Shown in pieces: positions 42,220 through 58,989 of a DNA stretch of 64,000 nucleotides. Below the pieces are notes generated by a model. It did no database searches, had not been told where the DNA came from, and saw only the letters and a list, made by a program, of their open reading frames with translations. The translations under genes and the position numbers were made by a program. The stretch's first letter is position 1. Every line of letters starts with the position of its first letter. Origin of the DNA: Branchiostoma floridae (Eukaryota; Chordata; Leptocardii; Amphioxiformes; Branchiostomatidae); the NCBI RefSeq assembly GCF_000003815.2, contig NC_049986.1, positions 2,705,782 to 2,769,781 on the forward strand, in the 5' to 3' direction.

Positions 42220-42447
42220 TTGTAACTACCTAGATTTTTTCATCAAAAACGTTTAAATGATTGTTTTAAATCTATTTACATTGTCTTTTGCGACTATTTG
42301 TTGCAAAAAATGTATATTTGAAAATTCAAGGTGGTGGATATAAGATGGTGGAGCCCAACTGGTATCTTAGATATGCATGGCATCATTGACGTCATTGATG
42401 TTGCTATAGGCAACACATGTCGTAACAAGCATTATCATTCTGTTATT
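42220..42447. repeat. Interspersed repeat, copy 2
   Basis: Partner of 41059-41287 in the same orientation; the pair brackets the possible terminal exon. Confidence 0.8.
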
Positions 42448-42856
42448 TTCAAGATTTCGCAAAATAATTGCCTGCATTTTGACTTAAGTATTCCTCGACA
42501 TAACTGTATCCATCTTCTGATTTTTGCTGCAAGTTTCTGCATGCATTTGACATTTTTTCAGCTGATTTATAGTATTTTTGACACATATTTTAACAGAAGG
42601 GAATTGGCACGCGCGTTTATGTCATCCGTATACTCGAATGAACATGGCAAGAATTTGAAAGAGAATGGAACTATTGACAGGTAGTTCCTTTTGATGAAAC
42701 TTTTTGGCCCCTTTCACAGGATGTTCTTTTGAAAAGGCTTGTACAAACCACTCATGATCCTGTCAATCCCAAACCTAACCCTGAGAATAATTCCATAAAA
42801 CGGCGTAAGAACAATTTTTGTTTCCACACATGAGATGTTAAAAATATTATGTTTTA

Positions 42857-42928
42857 GGATCGAACTCAATGCCTTTTGCATCTGGCAGTAAGTCTAAGAC
42901 ACTGCCTGTTGAGCTATTACACCGATCC
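42857..42928 (-). ncRNA. tRNA-derived SINE head (tRNA-like, not a functional tRNA)
   Basis: On the minus strand: GGATCGGTGTAATAGCTCAA (A-box-like TAGCTCAACAGG) and a B-box-like GAGTTCGATCC spaced as in a tRNA. The 3' acceptor strand that should pair with GGATCGG is absent (TAAAACA follows), so this looks like the head of a SINE whose body runs toward 42700. Confidence 0.45.
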
Positions 42929-43081
42929 TTTTTGTTGATCTCTACTGGTTAGTTTCCAACGTTTTTCTCTGATTCATGGCAATACGGGTTATCTTTGCAC
43001 CTTTCATATAGACATTTTGCCGATAGCCATCACCTTCTATTATATATTCTTATCCTTTATTGCATCCATCCCTGCATCCAT

Positions 43082-43375
43082 GCATCTGTTCTTCTATCCG
43101 TCCAACCATCCATCCATCCATCCATCCATCCATCCATCCATCCATCCATCCATCCATCCATNNNNNNNNNNNNNNNNNNNNNNNNNNNNNNNNNNNNNNN
43201 NNNNNNNNNNNNNNNNNNNNNNNNNNNNNNNNNNNNNNNNNNNNNNNNNNNNNNNNNNNNNTTCTTATCCTTTATGGCATCAATCCCTGCATCCATGCAT
43301 CTGTTCTTCTATCCATCCATCCATCCATCCATCCATCCATCCATCCATCCATCCGTCAATCCATCCATCCATCCA
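43082..43375. repeat. CCAT microsatellite with 100-N gap
   Basis: (CCAT)n either side of N at 43162-43261. The flank CTTATCCTTTATNGCATC...CATGCATCTGTTCTTC occurs before and after the gap, so the locus is duplicated or misassembled. Confidence 0.85.
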
Positions 43376-43389
43376 TGCATTTAGGGAAG

Positions 43390-46200
43390 TATAATTCTTA
43401 CACTTTGTAGATGTGACTGTATTTTTGACTTATTTTCAAATTGCGTTATTTCATGATAGGATATAGGGAAGGATAATTCTAACGATTTGTAGATCTGGCT
43501 AAGATTTTAACTTATTTTTCAATTGCGTTATTTCACAATAAGGTTTAGGGAACGATAATTCTTACACTTTGTAGATGTGACTGTAATTTTTACTTATTTT
43601 TCAATTGCGTTATTTCATGATAGGGTTTTGAGGAGGACAATTCTTACACTTTGTAGATGTGACTGTAATTTGGACTTATTTTTCATTTGCGTTATTTCAT
43701 AATAGGGTTTACTCACTTACTTAGGCCTGCTGCCCATCCTTTTTATGGAAGGATAATTCTTACACTTTGTTGATGTGACTGGAATATGACATTTTTTTCA
43801 CTTGCGTTATTTCATTATAGATTTTAGAGAAGGATAATTCTAACACTTTGTAGATGTGATTGTTATTTTGATTTATTTTTCAATTGCGTTATTTCATAAA
43901 ACGGTTTTGAGAAGGACAATTCTTACACTTTGTAGATGTGACTGTAATTTTCATTTATTTTTCAATCGTGTTATTTCATAATAGGGTTTACGGAAGGATA
44001 ATATTTACACTTTGTAGATTTGACTGTAATTTTGACTTATTTTTCAATTACGTTATTTCATAATAGGGTTTAGGGAAGGATAATTTTAACACTTTGCAGA
44101 TGTGACTTTAATTTTAACTTATTTTTCAATTACGTTATTTCACAATAGGGTTTAGGGAAGGATTATTTTTGAACTTTGTAGATGTAACTGTAATTTTGAC
44201 TTAATTTTCAATTGCGCTTTTTGACAATAGGGTTTAGGGAAGTATAATTCTTACACTTTGTAGATGTGACTGTAATTTTGAATTTAGTTTCAATTGGGTT
44301 ATTTCATAATAGGGTTTTGAGAATGACAAGTCTAACGCTTTGTAGATGTGACTGATTTTGACTTATTTTTCAATTGCGTTATTTCACAATAGGGTTTTGG
44401 GAAGGATAATTCTTACACGTTGTAGATGCGACTGTAATTTTGACTTTAATTTTCAATTGCGTTATTTCATAATAGGGTTTTGAGAAGGATAATTCTTACA
44501 TTTTGTAGATGTGACTGTAATTTTGGCTTTTATTTCAATTGCGTATTTCATAATCGGGATTTGAGCTTAATTTCAATTACTTTATCTTATAATAGGGATT
44601 TGAGAAGGACGGTTCTTACACTTTGTAGATGCGACTGTAATTTTGACTTTAATTTCAATTGCTTTATTTCACAATAGGGTTTTGGGAAGGATAATTCTTA
44701 CACTTTGTAGATGTGACTGTAATTTTGACTTATTTTTCAATTGCGTTATTCCATAATAGGGTTTTGAGAAAGACAATTCTTACTCTATCTATCCATCCAT
44801 GTTAATCCGTCCATCCATCCATGATCCAGTCCATCCATCCATTCATCTATCCACGATCTATCCATCCATCCATCCATCCATCCATTTCACGATAGGGATT
44901 TAAGCTTAATTTCAATTGCTTTATTTCATAATACGGATTTGAGAAGGACGGTTCTTACACTTTGCAGATGTGACTGTAATTTTGACTTATTTTTCAATTG
45001 CGTTATTTCATAATAGGGTTTTGAGGAGGACAGTTCTTACACTTTGTAGATGTGACTGTAATTTTGGCTTTATTTTTCAATCGATGTAGAACTACGTTAT
45101 TTCATAATATGGATTAGTGAAGGATAATTCTTACACTTTGTAGATGTGACTAATTTTGACTTTAATTTCAATTGCGTTATCTCATAATAGTGTTTTTAGA
45201 AAGAAAATTCTTACTCTATATATCCATCCATGTTAATCCGTCCATCCATCCATGATCCATCCATCCATCCATTCATCTATCCACGATCCATCCATCCATC
45301 CATCCATCCATCCATCCATCCATCCATCCATCCATCCATCCATCCATCCATCCATCCATCCATCCCTTTCATGATAGGGATTTAAGCTTAATTTCAATTG
45401 CTTTATTTCATACTACGGATTGAAGAAGGACGATTCTTACACTTTATAGATGTGACTGTAATTTTGACTTATTTTTCAATTGCGTTATTTCATAATAGGG
45501 TTTTGAGGAGGACAATTCTTACACTTTGTAGATGTGACTATAATTTTGACTTATTTTTCAATTGCGTTATTTCATAATAGGGTTTTGAGAATGACAATTC
45601 TTACACTTTGTAGATGTGACTGTAATTTTGACTTATTTTTCAATTGCGTTTTTTCATAATAGGGTTTTGAGGAGGACAATTCTTACACTTTGTAAATGTG
45701 ACTGTAATATTGACTTATTTTTCATTTGCGTTATTTCATAAGAGGGTTTTGAGAAAGACAATTCTTACTCTACCTATCCATCCATGTTAATCCGTCCATC
45801 CATCCATGATCCATCCATCCATCCATTCATCTATCCACGATCCATCCATCCATCCATCCATCCATCCATCCATCCATCCATCCATCCATCCATCCATCCA
45901 TCCATCCATCCATCCATCCATCCATCCCTTTCATGTTAGGGATTTAAGCTTAATTTCGATTGCTTTATTTCATAATACGGATTTGAGGAGGACAATTCTT
46001 ACACTTTGTTACAAAGTGTAAGGTCAAACTTTGTAGATGTGACTGTAATTTTGACTTATTTTTCAATTGCGTTATTTCATAATAGGGTTTTGAGGAGGAC
46101 AATTCTTACACTTTGTAGATGTGACTGTAATTTTGACTTATTTTTCATCCGCGTTATTTCATAAGAGGCTTTTGAGAAGGACAATTCTTACACTCTGTAG
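43390..46200. repeat. Satellite of ~83-bp units interleaved with CCAT repeats
   Basis: About thirty units with core ACACTTTGTAGATGTGACTG and CAATTGCGTTATTTCATAAT. Three CCAT tracts (around 44790-44885, 45215-45365, 45770-45925) interrupt it, each in the same local context, so a higher-order unit of about 0.5 kb has itself been duplicated. Confidence 0.9.
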
Positions 46201-46319
46201 ATGACTGTAATTTTGAAACTTGAACTTGAGTAAAATGATGATGATAAGAATAAATCAGCAGGGCTAACATAACAAGAATAGGAAGTAGGCGCTTTGGTAT
46301 CATGTTTCATGTGATCGTG

Positions 46320-46419
46320 NNNNNNNNNNNNNNNNNNNNNNNNNNNNNNNNNNNNNNNNNNNNNNNNNNNNNNNNNNNNNNNNNNNNNNNNNNNNNNNNN
46401 NNNNNNNNNNNNNNNNNNN
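46320..46419. other. Assembly gap (100 N)
   Basis: Round 100-base run, probably a placeholder of unknown size. Confidence 0.9.
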
Positions 46420-46689
46420 TGGATTTCAATGAAAATCATTCTTCTCTAGACGAAGGATTTGAGGCCTTGGATGTCGTATAATATCTTAATTTAAAGTTGT
46501 AATATCTTTATGACAGCACCATCGAACTTGGTAGCTTTTCAAAGAATAATTTGCCACCAAATAATGATTTAAGTGCAGCATTTTTGTGTTACCATGGCAA
46601 TAGGCTTCTGACAGCAAGAATAATCAACACAATACACTTATTCGTCGATGAAGGTTAGTATAGATACGTCAAATAACAATTACCCAAGC

Positions 46690-46915
46690 AGCTGGATATG
46701 ATTCTGGGAACGGCCAGACGTTTCAGATAACATCCACTACCTTTCGTCAGTGACACTGAGAATATCTAAATTTATAAGGAGAGCATGTATGAAGAAGTCA
46801 GGGTATGAAACCTACTCTACAACAAGACTATCCTCAGTGTCACTGACGTAATATAGTTGATACAACCTGAAACTTCTGACCGTTTCCAAAATCACATTTA
46901 GTTTCTTGAGTAATT
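46690..46915. mobile_element. Foldback element
   Basis: GGAACGGCCAGACGTTTCAG...GTCAGTGACACTGAG is mirrored by CTCAGTGTCACTGACG...CTGAAACTTCTGACCGTTTCC. Its flank (GTCAAATAACAATTACC) also occurs at 25467, so 25430-25680 holds a related fragment. Confidence 0.65.
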
Positions 46916-46919
46916 GTTG

Positions 46920-49511
46920 TTTTGATACACTTATTTCGGTTTAAACAATAAAACTTTTGTAGTAGTCAGAGTATTTTATCTTTGGCCAACTTCCAAGGAT
47001 CGTTGATTGACAACAGTTATCCTATTGACTGTGCTACAAAACATTATATTTCTTGGTAGATGCTCTCTTCTCTCCTCCACTACGATTTCTAAGATGATGT
47101 GCTTCACACAATATTTCACTATCCAGAGTAAATATCCTTCATATTCATAAACCACATAATTTAACTGTCTTTACTTTTGTTCTACTTAAAATACTATAGG
47201 GAGAAGAAGTACGAATTTGCGCTGTCAGACTAAAACTAAGGCCATTAATGTGATGTTTTAATAGTATTTATGTTCTCTTTGTTGGTTTCATCATTTTTTT
47301 ATGTGATGGCGGTACCGATATAAGATATATATAACCTTACATCAACAATATAGTTTGTAATTCAATGTAACTTGTATGTTGTAGAATCCACAATGTAAGA
47401 TGATTTGATCGCTATTGCCGGTACGGTCCAAGATGGCGGAAATAAGCTGGTCACTTTACTGTTATTATAGTGACGTAACATTAATTATCACATGTCGACA
47501 GAAGTCTTCGGTGATGCTACTCACTATGGAGATGCTCATTAGAGATGTTAATCAAGGGTTAATGACCCTTCTCGGGGTGTATATGATGTCATTATGCCCG
47601 GTAAGTTGCTGTTACCACCGAATGAATCTACTGTGTGAGCGAAGCGCACCGAGGAACCTGTTGGTCATTAATGTTACTTTAACAAAGCCTACACAAACTG
47701 ACCCAATTTTATATACCTGTAGAGCAAATAGATCCTTTACTATAGTAACTATTTATGTAAACACATGTCCGATTGTTGAGAAATACAGTTAATATTTTAC
47801 AATTGTCCCTTTGGTACATAAGAAAATTATATATACATTTCATTTAGAATAAAATGTTTCAAAATTCTGCAATTTTGGCATGTCAAACCTTTTTTAAAAA
47901 TATTTCCCTCCTACTTGGGAATGTGTATCCCTTTTCCTGATTGATAAGCATAATTTTCTTCTGATTTGTCATCTTGCAATATAAGGAATATGGACGGTCC
48001 TACCAACCGTTGGATTTTCGAGAATTCTGTTTTCATTTATTTCCATTAAATCTATGTTATATCAAAGTGGTTTTAATTCGTTTGTCATTTGTTTACGTTA
48101 AATATTACAAACGTTGAAAAAATATTCCTCCTGCTAAATATGTATTAATATGGAGGACAAATTATGCAAATAAATTTATGTGAAGGACATTTTATGAGGA
48201 TATACTAAATCTTTGTTTTTGTTTCAATAAAATTCTGTCTGAAACAGTTATGAGTAACTCCAATTTTTCCTTTGGAATCCACTCATTAATGCAGGAAATG
48301 CCATTTCAGACGGTTTAATTTTCAAAATATTCCGGCGGGATATGCCCCCGGACCCCCTAAGAAGCTCGCGCTGGCGCAAATTTCCGTTTCGTAAACCGCC
48401 GTTGCCTTCAAGAAAGGTCGTTGCCAAATTTTAGAACGCTCGTTGCCTTTCAAATGATAAGCCCGGCTCTCGCTGGTCCCTCAGATAGTAAAATTATGCC
48501 CCCCCCCCCCCCAACAAAATCCTGGCTACGGGCATGCGGTTTGGGGCCCTTAGCTGCGTCATAATCAATGAGAAGAGATGAAATAGTAAATCCAATTAAG
48601 GTGCAAATATTTCACGAAGGTGTGAGGTCTTCGAACTCTTGTTTCAGGTACACTTTATTCACAAACTGTAAAGAATCACATGGACATCAATAATATCATT
48701 ACATTAAAATTCAAACCACTTCTGCAATCCCTTGCTTGAACACGAAACTCCAAATAACTTTTGTACTATTTACAAGGTTTGGAAATAAACTACCTGCATT
48801 TCTACATATTTCTTTATTACAAATTTTAAACCTAGTTTTCTTACGCACCCGGCTCACCCCAACTTTGCGGTTTCGTTTCTGCCCCCGCCCTAAACCCTGG
48901 CTAGGGAGAGACGAACCTGGAGGCAACTCTCTATCTTCATGTCTACATTGTCCCGCCAAAGACCTGGAGGTCAAGGGACTAGGTAGGTAGGTAGTAAACC
49001 TGTTTTGCCCTCGTCGTTGCTCTTTACCCCCGTTGTAAATCTGCTTGGTCCCGTCCTTCTGTTTTGGCCCCCAGACCGCCTACAGCCGGCACCGCTCATA
49101 GATGTCCTCAACATACAAACCCCTCAAACGCAACATATAAAAATACTGATACGCATGCAACAAAGACCTCTCGAACCCCTTTTTACCCGGTCCGATACAA
49201 AATATAACTATATACAATAGTTACCACAAATTTGATTTTAAGTGTACTAATGTTACAGCAGCCGTTTGTATACGGCCGCCGCAATGCACTAACGTTTTCT
49301 GTGAGCAGAAAAAAAGCTTACTTGATTTTCACTGTTCTTTTGATCACATTCACAAAATTGTGTGTGTTAGTTTGTTTGTGTGTTTGTGAGTTTTTTTGGT
49401 GTATTTGACCTGCATAACTTCAGAATGCCTGGATGGATTGTATTGATATTTGGCGAAGGTGTGGGGTTGTGGAACTCTAGTTTCTACGGTTATGGCTATT
49501 CCCCATTGGAA
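46920..49511. other. Intergenic region with transposon relics
   Basis: Contains the foldback at 47551-47690, a C-run near 48498, and an unrecognised minus-strand open frame (48974-48711). Part of it may be the 3' untranslated region of HVCN1. No other gene is seen. Confidence 0.45.
47551..47690. mobile_element. Foldback element related to 1674-1862
   Basis: Shares GGGTTAATGACCC, the ATGATGTCATTATG block, TACCACCGAATGAA and GTGAGCGAAGCGCACCGAGGAA with the copy in the EGF intron. Confidence 0.65.
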
Positions 49512-52859
<3,348 letters not shown>

Positions 52860-54640
52860 CTGGGAGAAAGAAGACGTAGTCAGAAAATGTTTTAGTTATG
52901 GTCATAATCAGCATCATATTTGGAATACAATGTTGAGATTGACACAATAGCCAACAGGCCGCGCCAAATTTAACATCATAACTCCACCGGGTGATATAAT
53001 ACAGCTACATGAGAAAACATACATGTATTTCAAGTTATTTGAAGGATGCACCAATGTAGTACCCATGACCTTTAGGTATGTACACTTCAGATATGTAGTA
53101 GCTCAATTTTGATGCTCAAGAGAGGGCTTTGAGAACATGTGTTTTTGATGTGACGTATTATGGCACCCGGTGGAATCATGAGAGTTGATGTTACATGGTG
53201 TAGGTTTTATTCATATACTACGCCAATGTAGGTGTTGTTTTTTTAAATACGCCTACCACGTTATGAGGTAGTTTTGTAATGCCCTTGTTCTACAGTGTCC
53301 AATACCTAACCACTACTGGCGACAAAAGATATATAGACAACAAACATTCAAACATCTATTTGGATATTACACTTTGTACAGTCATACCTGTGATTGGATG
53401 TGTGGACGAGGGTGTCTGTGGCACCTCCTTCTCGTTCCCAGTGCGTTATAAGCCGGGGTTAAGAGGTCAGGATGCTAAAATGGTGCCCCAGGTAATGTAT
53501 GCTGAGCTCTTTGTTAGCTTTGCTGAACCAAAGTGTAATGTTGCATGGCATACCGTAAAAACTGGTCCACTCATGCAAGCACACCACTCGGTTAAGCTCT
53601 TTCTTCTTGGTATCTTTGCTTTTTCCTTCAATTGAATTTGCTAGTTACTGCACTGGACATTTTTCTATGAGTTTGACAAATCTTATCGTCACTATGTTCA
53701 TTTGAGTGTAAGGAAAGAAGGAAAGACTTTATAATGTTCACCACGATTTAAGAAACATAATTTCATTTCAAAAATAGTAATAGAGTATTGTATGTCAACA
53801 TGCTATCATTTCATGAACTTTAGAAAATAATTAACTCCGAAAAGGAGTAAGAATAGCTGATCGTGGGGAAAAAGACTACCCCCGGTTCGAGATGGACTAG
53901 TCCAAATGTAAGCTGTCAGACAAGGCGAAACCCCTGGCCCGGCTCTGCGCCTTGAATGAAAAGTTGTCTGCTTTCTATCCGCTCTCACGTCAACTACGTG
54001 CGCAGACTATACAAAACATTTAGAACCGCCACCAGGAAAACGAAATCATCTTTGCAAACGTACCGTGAGAATTATATTCTTAGAAACATACAGAAGATAT
54101 GCATACAAATAACAAAAAACAACCTCGGCGAATTTCAAAACATCCACGAAGCCTCGATCGATAGACCACAAACTCCAGTTGTTCTAGTGATCGTTTCTAA
54201 GTTCTCACGTCCCTTTCCCAAGACGTACTGATCGAAGTGACAGTACGAGGCATGTTGCTTGGTGGATCCGGAAGTGTTACTGCAGCTGATAACCCATTCT
54301 ATGGGGACAGTCCAATAATAGTCAAGGGGGATCGAGTGAAGTTTAGTAGAATGGTATATGGAAATGATTGTAGAGAAATTGCAGAAGACAATGAAATTAG
54401 GAAATGGCGGTGTAAAAACTTGCACAAACATATAGATGGGCTTGGGTCGAAAAGACAACAGAAACACGAACATGGTTATATCTGCTTTGTCCCTATCGTT
54501 TGTACGACAACGACATCTAGCGGTTTTTGTGAGTATTAGATTTTTGGTCATTGGTCTGTCAGTGACGTGAGAGAAGTCCGAGGCTCCATAGTTCATCCAA
54601 GTGTATACCGGGTCAACTCTATCTTTGTCGAGTGTATTAT
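52860..54640. other. Region upstream of HVCN1 exons, no clear exon
   Basis: May contain the HVCN1 first exon(s) but none can be supported. Holds a foldback (52970-53192). Open frames at 53279-53635 (+) and 54596-54135 (-) are not recognised. Confidence 0.4.
52970..53192. mobile_element. Foldback family CACCAGGTGCCATAAT, diverged copy
   Basis: TCATAACTCCACCGGGTGATATAAT at the left is mirrored by GTATTATGGCACCCGGTGGAATCATGA at the right. Same family as 55017, 60346 and 63672. Confidence 0.65.
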
Positions 54641-54646
54641 GTACTT

Positions 54647-54648
<2 letters not shown>

Positions 54649-54710
<62 letters not shown>
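54649..54710. repeat. CA microsatellite
   Basis: (CA)31, uninterrupted. Confidence 0.95.
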
Positions 54711-54712
<2 letters not shown>

Positions 54713-55016
54713 TTCACCTGTACATAGCTTGCTGATGTCACAAGTATGATCACCAGTATGATAGCAGAAAATTACAAGGCAATGTTTAAAAAGCCATCAC
54801 GTTATCAACTAATTACTCCCATGCCTTGTGAAAACACAATAAAATTGCAGATTTTTGTTTTTACATGTAAAAACCGACCGAAATCTTACATAATATGTTT
54901 GTTTGTTTGAACCTTTATCTATTCATGAGAAGCTCAAATCGGCCTACAGGCCGCTTTTCATTGAGGTCTGGCACTGTCTGGCAGAATGAATAACAGGAAA
55001 ACGGTTTAACATCAAC

Positions 55017-55224
55017 TATCATAATTCCACCAGGTGCCATAATACCGCCACCTCAAAAAACGTTAGTAAAGAGGTCTTCCCAAGATTATCTTTAACACCG
55101 AATGTTAAATATCTTAAATATAATACAAATCAGATATTTAGGTGTTGAAGACATTCTTGAGAAGGCCTCTATAACAACGTTTATTTTAGGTGGCGGTGTA
55201 ATGGCACCTGGTGGAATTATGAGA
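55017..55224. mobile_element. Foldback family CACCAGGTGCCATAAT, copy
   Basis: Nearly the whole element is an inverted repeat: ATAATTCCACCAGGTGCCATAATACCGCC mirrored at the end, and AGGTCTTCCCAAGATTATCTT mirrored inside. Confidence 0.8.
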
Positions 55225-57567
55225 AATATAGAATACAACACGATGTATTCCGTATCACCCGAAATCCCAGCCCGACCGCGGGGAGGATCGCCTGACGGCC
55301 GGAGGGTGATCCGACCCGCGGGAGGGCTGAGACCGATTTTATTTATGTCATACCCACCTGAGAAAACACATATTTCGATGCGAAATGCACCAGAAGTTGA
55401 GAACATGTTGTGTCCTCGAACTAAAGATTGTAACAATAGCAATTCTAACGTCCGAATCCGGTATTCGAATTTTCAACAGTGCCGTATTCGGCCCGTTCGA
55501 AATAGTTCGATTCACTCGAAGGAAGCCTGTGTGATACAACTTTAGAACCCGTGTGATACGGAAGTTATCACACGGTCCGGAACACCCGTATCGAACGTTT
55601 TCGCGTCACAGCTGACATAATGTATGTTACCATGTCAAAACTATTAAACTCATAAGGATCATGCACAAATGTGTAAATGGTGGTCCTGTTTAGAAATAAA
55701 ATGAACTAGAGTTCCACGACCCCATACCTTCGCCAAATGATTCTACCCTTTACAACTGCTGTATTAATTGTTTTTGTCATTAATTATGCAAATAAGATTC
55801 TCATTTGCATTAAGTATATTACTTGATTATCTCCTCCACCAAACAACAGACATACACAGTCTATGCTAAAAAAAGGTGTTTTATCGCATTTTCCTCATTT
55901 GCATAATTATTGTTCATCAATGGTCCCTTGTACATAACTTCCAAATGTTACAAGTAAAAAGTTCCCGTCATTTGCCACGATAACATTATAGCATTTCCTC
56001 ATTAATTATGCAAATAAGGTCTTTATTTTGCATAACATATCTATCAATATTCTTCTTTCTCGGTTACAAATGTCACATGTTGCAATGGTCCTAAAATGGA
56101 ACTGAGCATGTTAAGACGATTTCCTAATTAGTTATGCAAATTAGATTCCGATTTGCATAATTGATACAGTATCATATGAAGCATCACTTAAGCTATTTAC
56201 ATACCAAAAATCATGACAATCCGTCAACTCCTTGAGCTATTCCCTTTCAAAATCTGACACTAAATCTGCCCTGCAGTTCCAAAACAAGTTGCTAGGGGGC
56301 CTAAACCTATACCACTTAATTTCGGCATCAAGAGCTATCCACCACTTAAAAATCATAGCCGCAGCATGTCCAGAACTCGAAATATCAAACCAGGAAGTTC
56401 CGCTGCAGTGCCATAACTGGCCGCTACGGGTGCCCAAAATCTAATCGTTTTGAGCTCTCAACAAGGCCTACTGGCATACCGAATATCAATACAATCCATC
56501 CAGGCGTTCTTCAGTTATGCTGGTCTTCTACAGACATACATACATACATACACACGCTACCCAAAATATAACCTTCTTGGCGAAGGTAATAGATTAAAAT
56601 AGATAGTTCCTACGGTAAGGCAATGCCGTAAGAACTGTTACTGTCTTTTAAATTTATGTTACAATACTGGGTTGGAGTGGTCCCATATACTCGAGAGTTC
56701 TACGACAACAAGTACTCCCTTATATATAAGGCTAACGCAACATTTCCAAACCAGGGCCTGTTTGGTTGTTTGTGGAAACGAAAAATAGAAATGTATTCGT
56801 TAAAATATACACAAATAACGTTCACGACTATTCTCTTTACGTCTTGTGTAGTTTGTTGTATTCTATATCATACTTTTCGTTCCTCAAAGCCCCGGGCCCC
56901 GGTTGGGAAATGTGACGTGCACTCTCACCGCACTTGCGTCAAGCCTGCGTCACTGCAGGGTTCGTTTACTGGGTCGCTGTTCTGTTATTTTCTCCGATAT
57001 TGCGTAATACATGTACGTGAAAGTATGTCTTAGAAGACGACAAAATACACAAAAAGTAAGAAAATTCGTTCTTTATCTCTGAAATTCGTTGAGTACCTGC
57101 AGCTGTGCAGTAAGAGTGCACCTGTAGGAATGATTTAGGTTCGCTCCATTAAATGTCCTCCATGACCCCGCGTTCGTACCACCATGGTGCACAGCCAATG
57201 ATGTTTCTTCTCTCGTGTGTGAGATTTTACTTACTCTGGTCTCTGCATATTCTGTGCACCTGCCCAGGATATGTAAACGGGTTTGAAATCCTGACCGGTC
57301 CCCATTAATTGTTTTCAACACAAAGGTTCGCGACACTTATGTCCGCCCACTCCACGACACACCTACCCCCACAGGCTACCTTCGAAAGGTTAAGCAATTA
57401 TATATAATTACCGTAATTTTTTTTTTCTGACGTACAAGATAGTAAATCTCTGAAATGTCCTTGGATCTTAGAAAGTTTCGCAGTTTTCTTACTTAGTTAA
57501 AAGTGCTCTAAGCGCTGTGTTGAGATACGTTGTTATCAACAATATATCCATCGACACATGACATGTC
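55225..57567. other. Intergenic, transposon relics
   Basis: 55700-56600 carries the ATTATGCAAATTAG-type repeat and ends in CGCTACCCAAAATATAACCTTCTTGGCGAAGG, matching material at 17400 and 49400. 56640-57360 has unrecognised open frames on both strands. No gene is supported. Confidence 0.45.
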
Positions 57568-58123
57568 AACAGGGTTAGATATCAAATTTTCCTCATCAGT
57601 GATTCTCTCACTCCAAATGACACATTAAGGGCGAGAACAAATTCATTTCTGGTTGTGGATAAGAGAAAAATTGTTAACGTTAAGCACAGGTGTTAACATC
57701 TTCCTACAAGATATGTAAGACCCCGTCCGTTATTGACTGATAGTTGAAGTGCTTAAGAATCCCAAACGCGAAACTTAATGTACCCGTGACTAAGCTCATA
57801 GGAAATGTTTTGTAAGATAATGTAAGAATTCTCTCCAAAACCATCCACATTTCAACAATCCTGTGCTGACTTGCATGTCCAAACCAAAAAATTATTTTGA
57901 AGATAAAGCACTCTTAAATTTTCTTAAACTGAGCCTTCCTGTGCATGCAAAAAGGACACAACACACTGGAATTTTCGCTGAGCAAGAAACAAAAGACAGT
58001 TGATGAATTGCTTTGGCCAAAGGTAGTTGTTAGACCAGTCTATGTCATTCCTTTCTCCCACTGTTGTACATCCGTACAGCTTCACAGGGATCTTGTCTCG
58101 TGTGATTTCTTAGTATAGCCGAC

Positions 58124-58141
58124 ATGTACATGATGTACTAA
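58124..58141 (+). promoter_or_regulatory. Five-codon upstream ORF abutting the start codon
   Basis: ATGTACATGATGTACTAA ends directly against the main ATG at 58142. The arrangement is kept in copy B (61544-61561, Tyr to His). It could lower translation or allow termination-reinitiation. Confidence 0.4.
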
Positions 58142-58659
58142 ATGGCTGTGAGAAGTGTTCTTCTACTGCTTGTCGTCCTGGCATCAACACCATGGGCAGC
58201 AAGGGGACAAAGTACGTATGAAAGTACTCCTTACTTCTGTGACCATTTATTTAGGGGCATTTGACGTATCGTCGCCCGAGGTACATGTTAAATGATACCC
58301 CTGCGTTTCAAGCAAGAACAACTTGAAACATGCGGCGAATGGCTGGTGTAAGTGTATGTACCAACCATTTATCGCATGTTTCAAGTTGTCCTTTAAGTGA
58401 CATTCAAGCTTATGTGGTGACTTTGGCCCCCTTTCCACTAGACTGAGAGGACAACAAAAACACACAAAGTGTAAAAGATTTCTTATCTATACAATTCGTT
58501 GAGCGATCTGTAAAATTTTAGGCCGCAGGGAGAGCGCGGCGAGAGCACCGTACTTGTGGAAAGGGGGTAGAAGACAGGAAACGGAATTTCCAGCGATTAC
58601 CGTACTTTGAAAATATTTCACTATAACCTTGTGACTGTGTGTGCGTGTGTTTGTGTGTA

Positions 58660-58692
<33 letters not shown>

Positions 58693-58838
58693 GTATCAGT
58701 GTTTGTGTGTGTGTGTGTGTGTGTATGTTTGTGACCGTTTTTTTTCTGTATGTTTGTCTCTCTGTATCTCTATGTCTTAAAGGAACGTTTCACTCCAGCT
58801 CCAGAAGCGGGTATTACAATTCCTCGAAAAATGGATAG
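58142..58838 (+). CDS. Secreted/membrane protein, first two exons, copy A
   Basis: Exon 1 (58142-58215) encodes a clear signal peptide, MAVRSVLLLLVVLASTPWAA then RGQS, with predicted cleavage near Ala-Arg-Gly. Donor AC|GTATGA gives phase 2. Exon 2 (58783-58838, phase 2 in, 1 out) then reads NVSLQLQKRVLQFLEKWIG, a short amphipathic stretch with one sequon. Another donor (A|GTACGT, phase 1) would bring exon 2 to a stop, so the phase 2 choice is preferred. Later exons are not seen before copy B begins, so this copy may be 3'-truncated. Confidence 0.5.
58638..58735. repeat. GT microsatellite
   Basis: Interrupted (GT)n shortly before exon 2; matches 62056-62133 in copy B. Confidence 0.9.
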
Positions 58839-58989
58839 GTATGCCTGAATCAAGATTGTTTGGTCAAACGACCATAAGTTGAAACCTAAACGCAGAGTGA
58901 ACAGTGTAGCAAAAGAGTTCTCGAATTTCCCTGAGTTCCCTTCCAATTGTGCACACTGGTGGGGGAGGACGTGACTTTGACCATGGGAA

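Noticed and set aside
42857-42928. Functional tRNA gene
   Set aside because: The acceptor stem does not pair; better read as a SINE head.
43057-46021. Repeating Ser-Ile-His-Pro frames
   Set aside because: Translation of CCAT microsatellite.
48711-48974. Basic minus-strand open frame
   Set aside because: No recognised domain, no splice context; may be 3' untranslated or repeat sequence.
56656-57336. Open frames on both strands near 57 kb
   Set aside because: No recognisable domain or splice structure; not supported as a gene.
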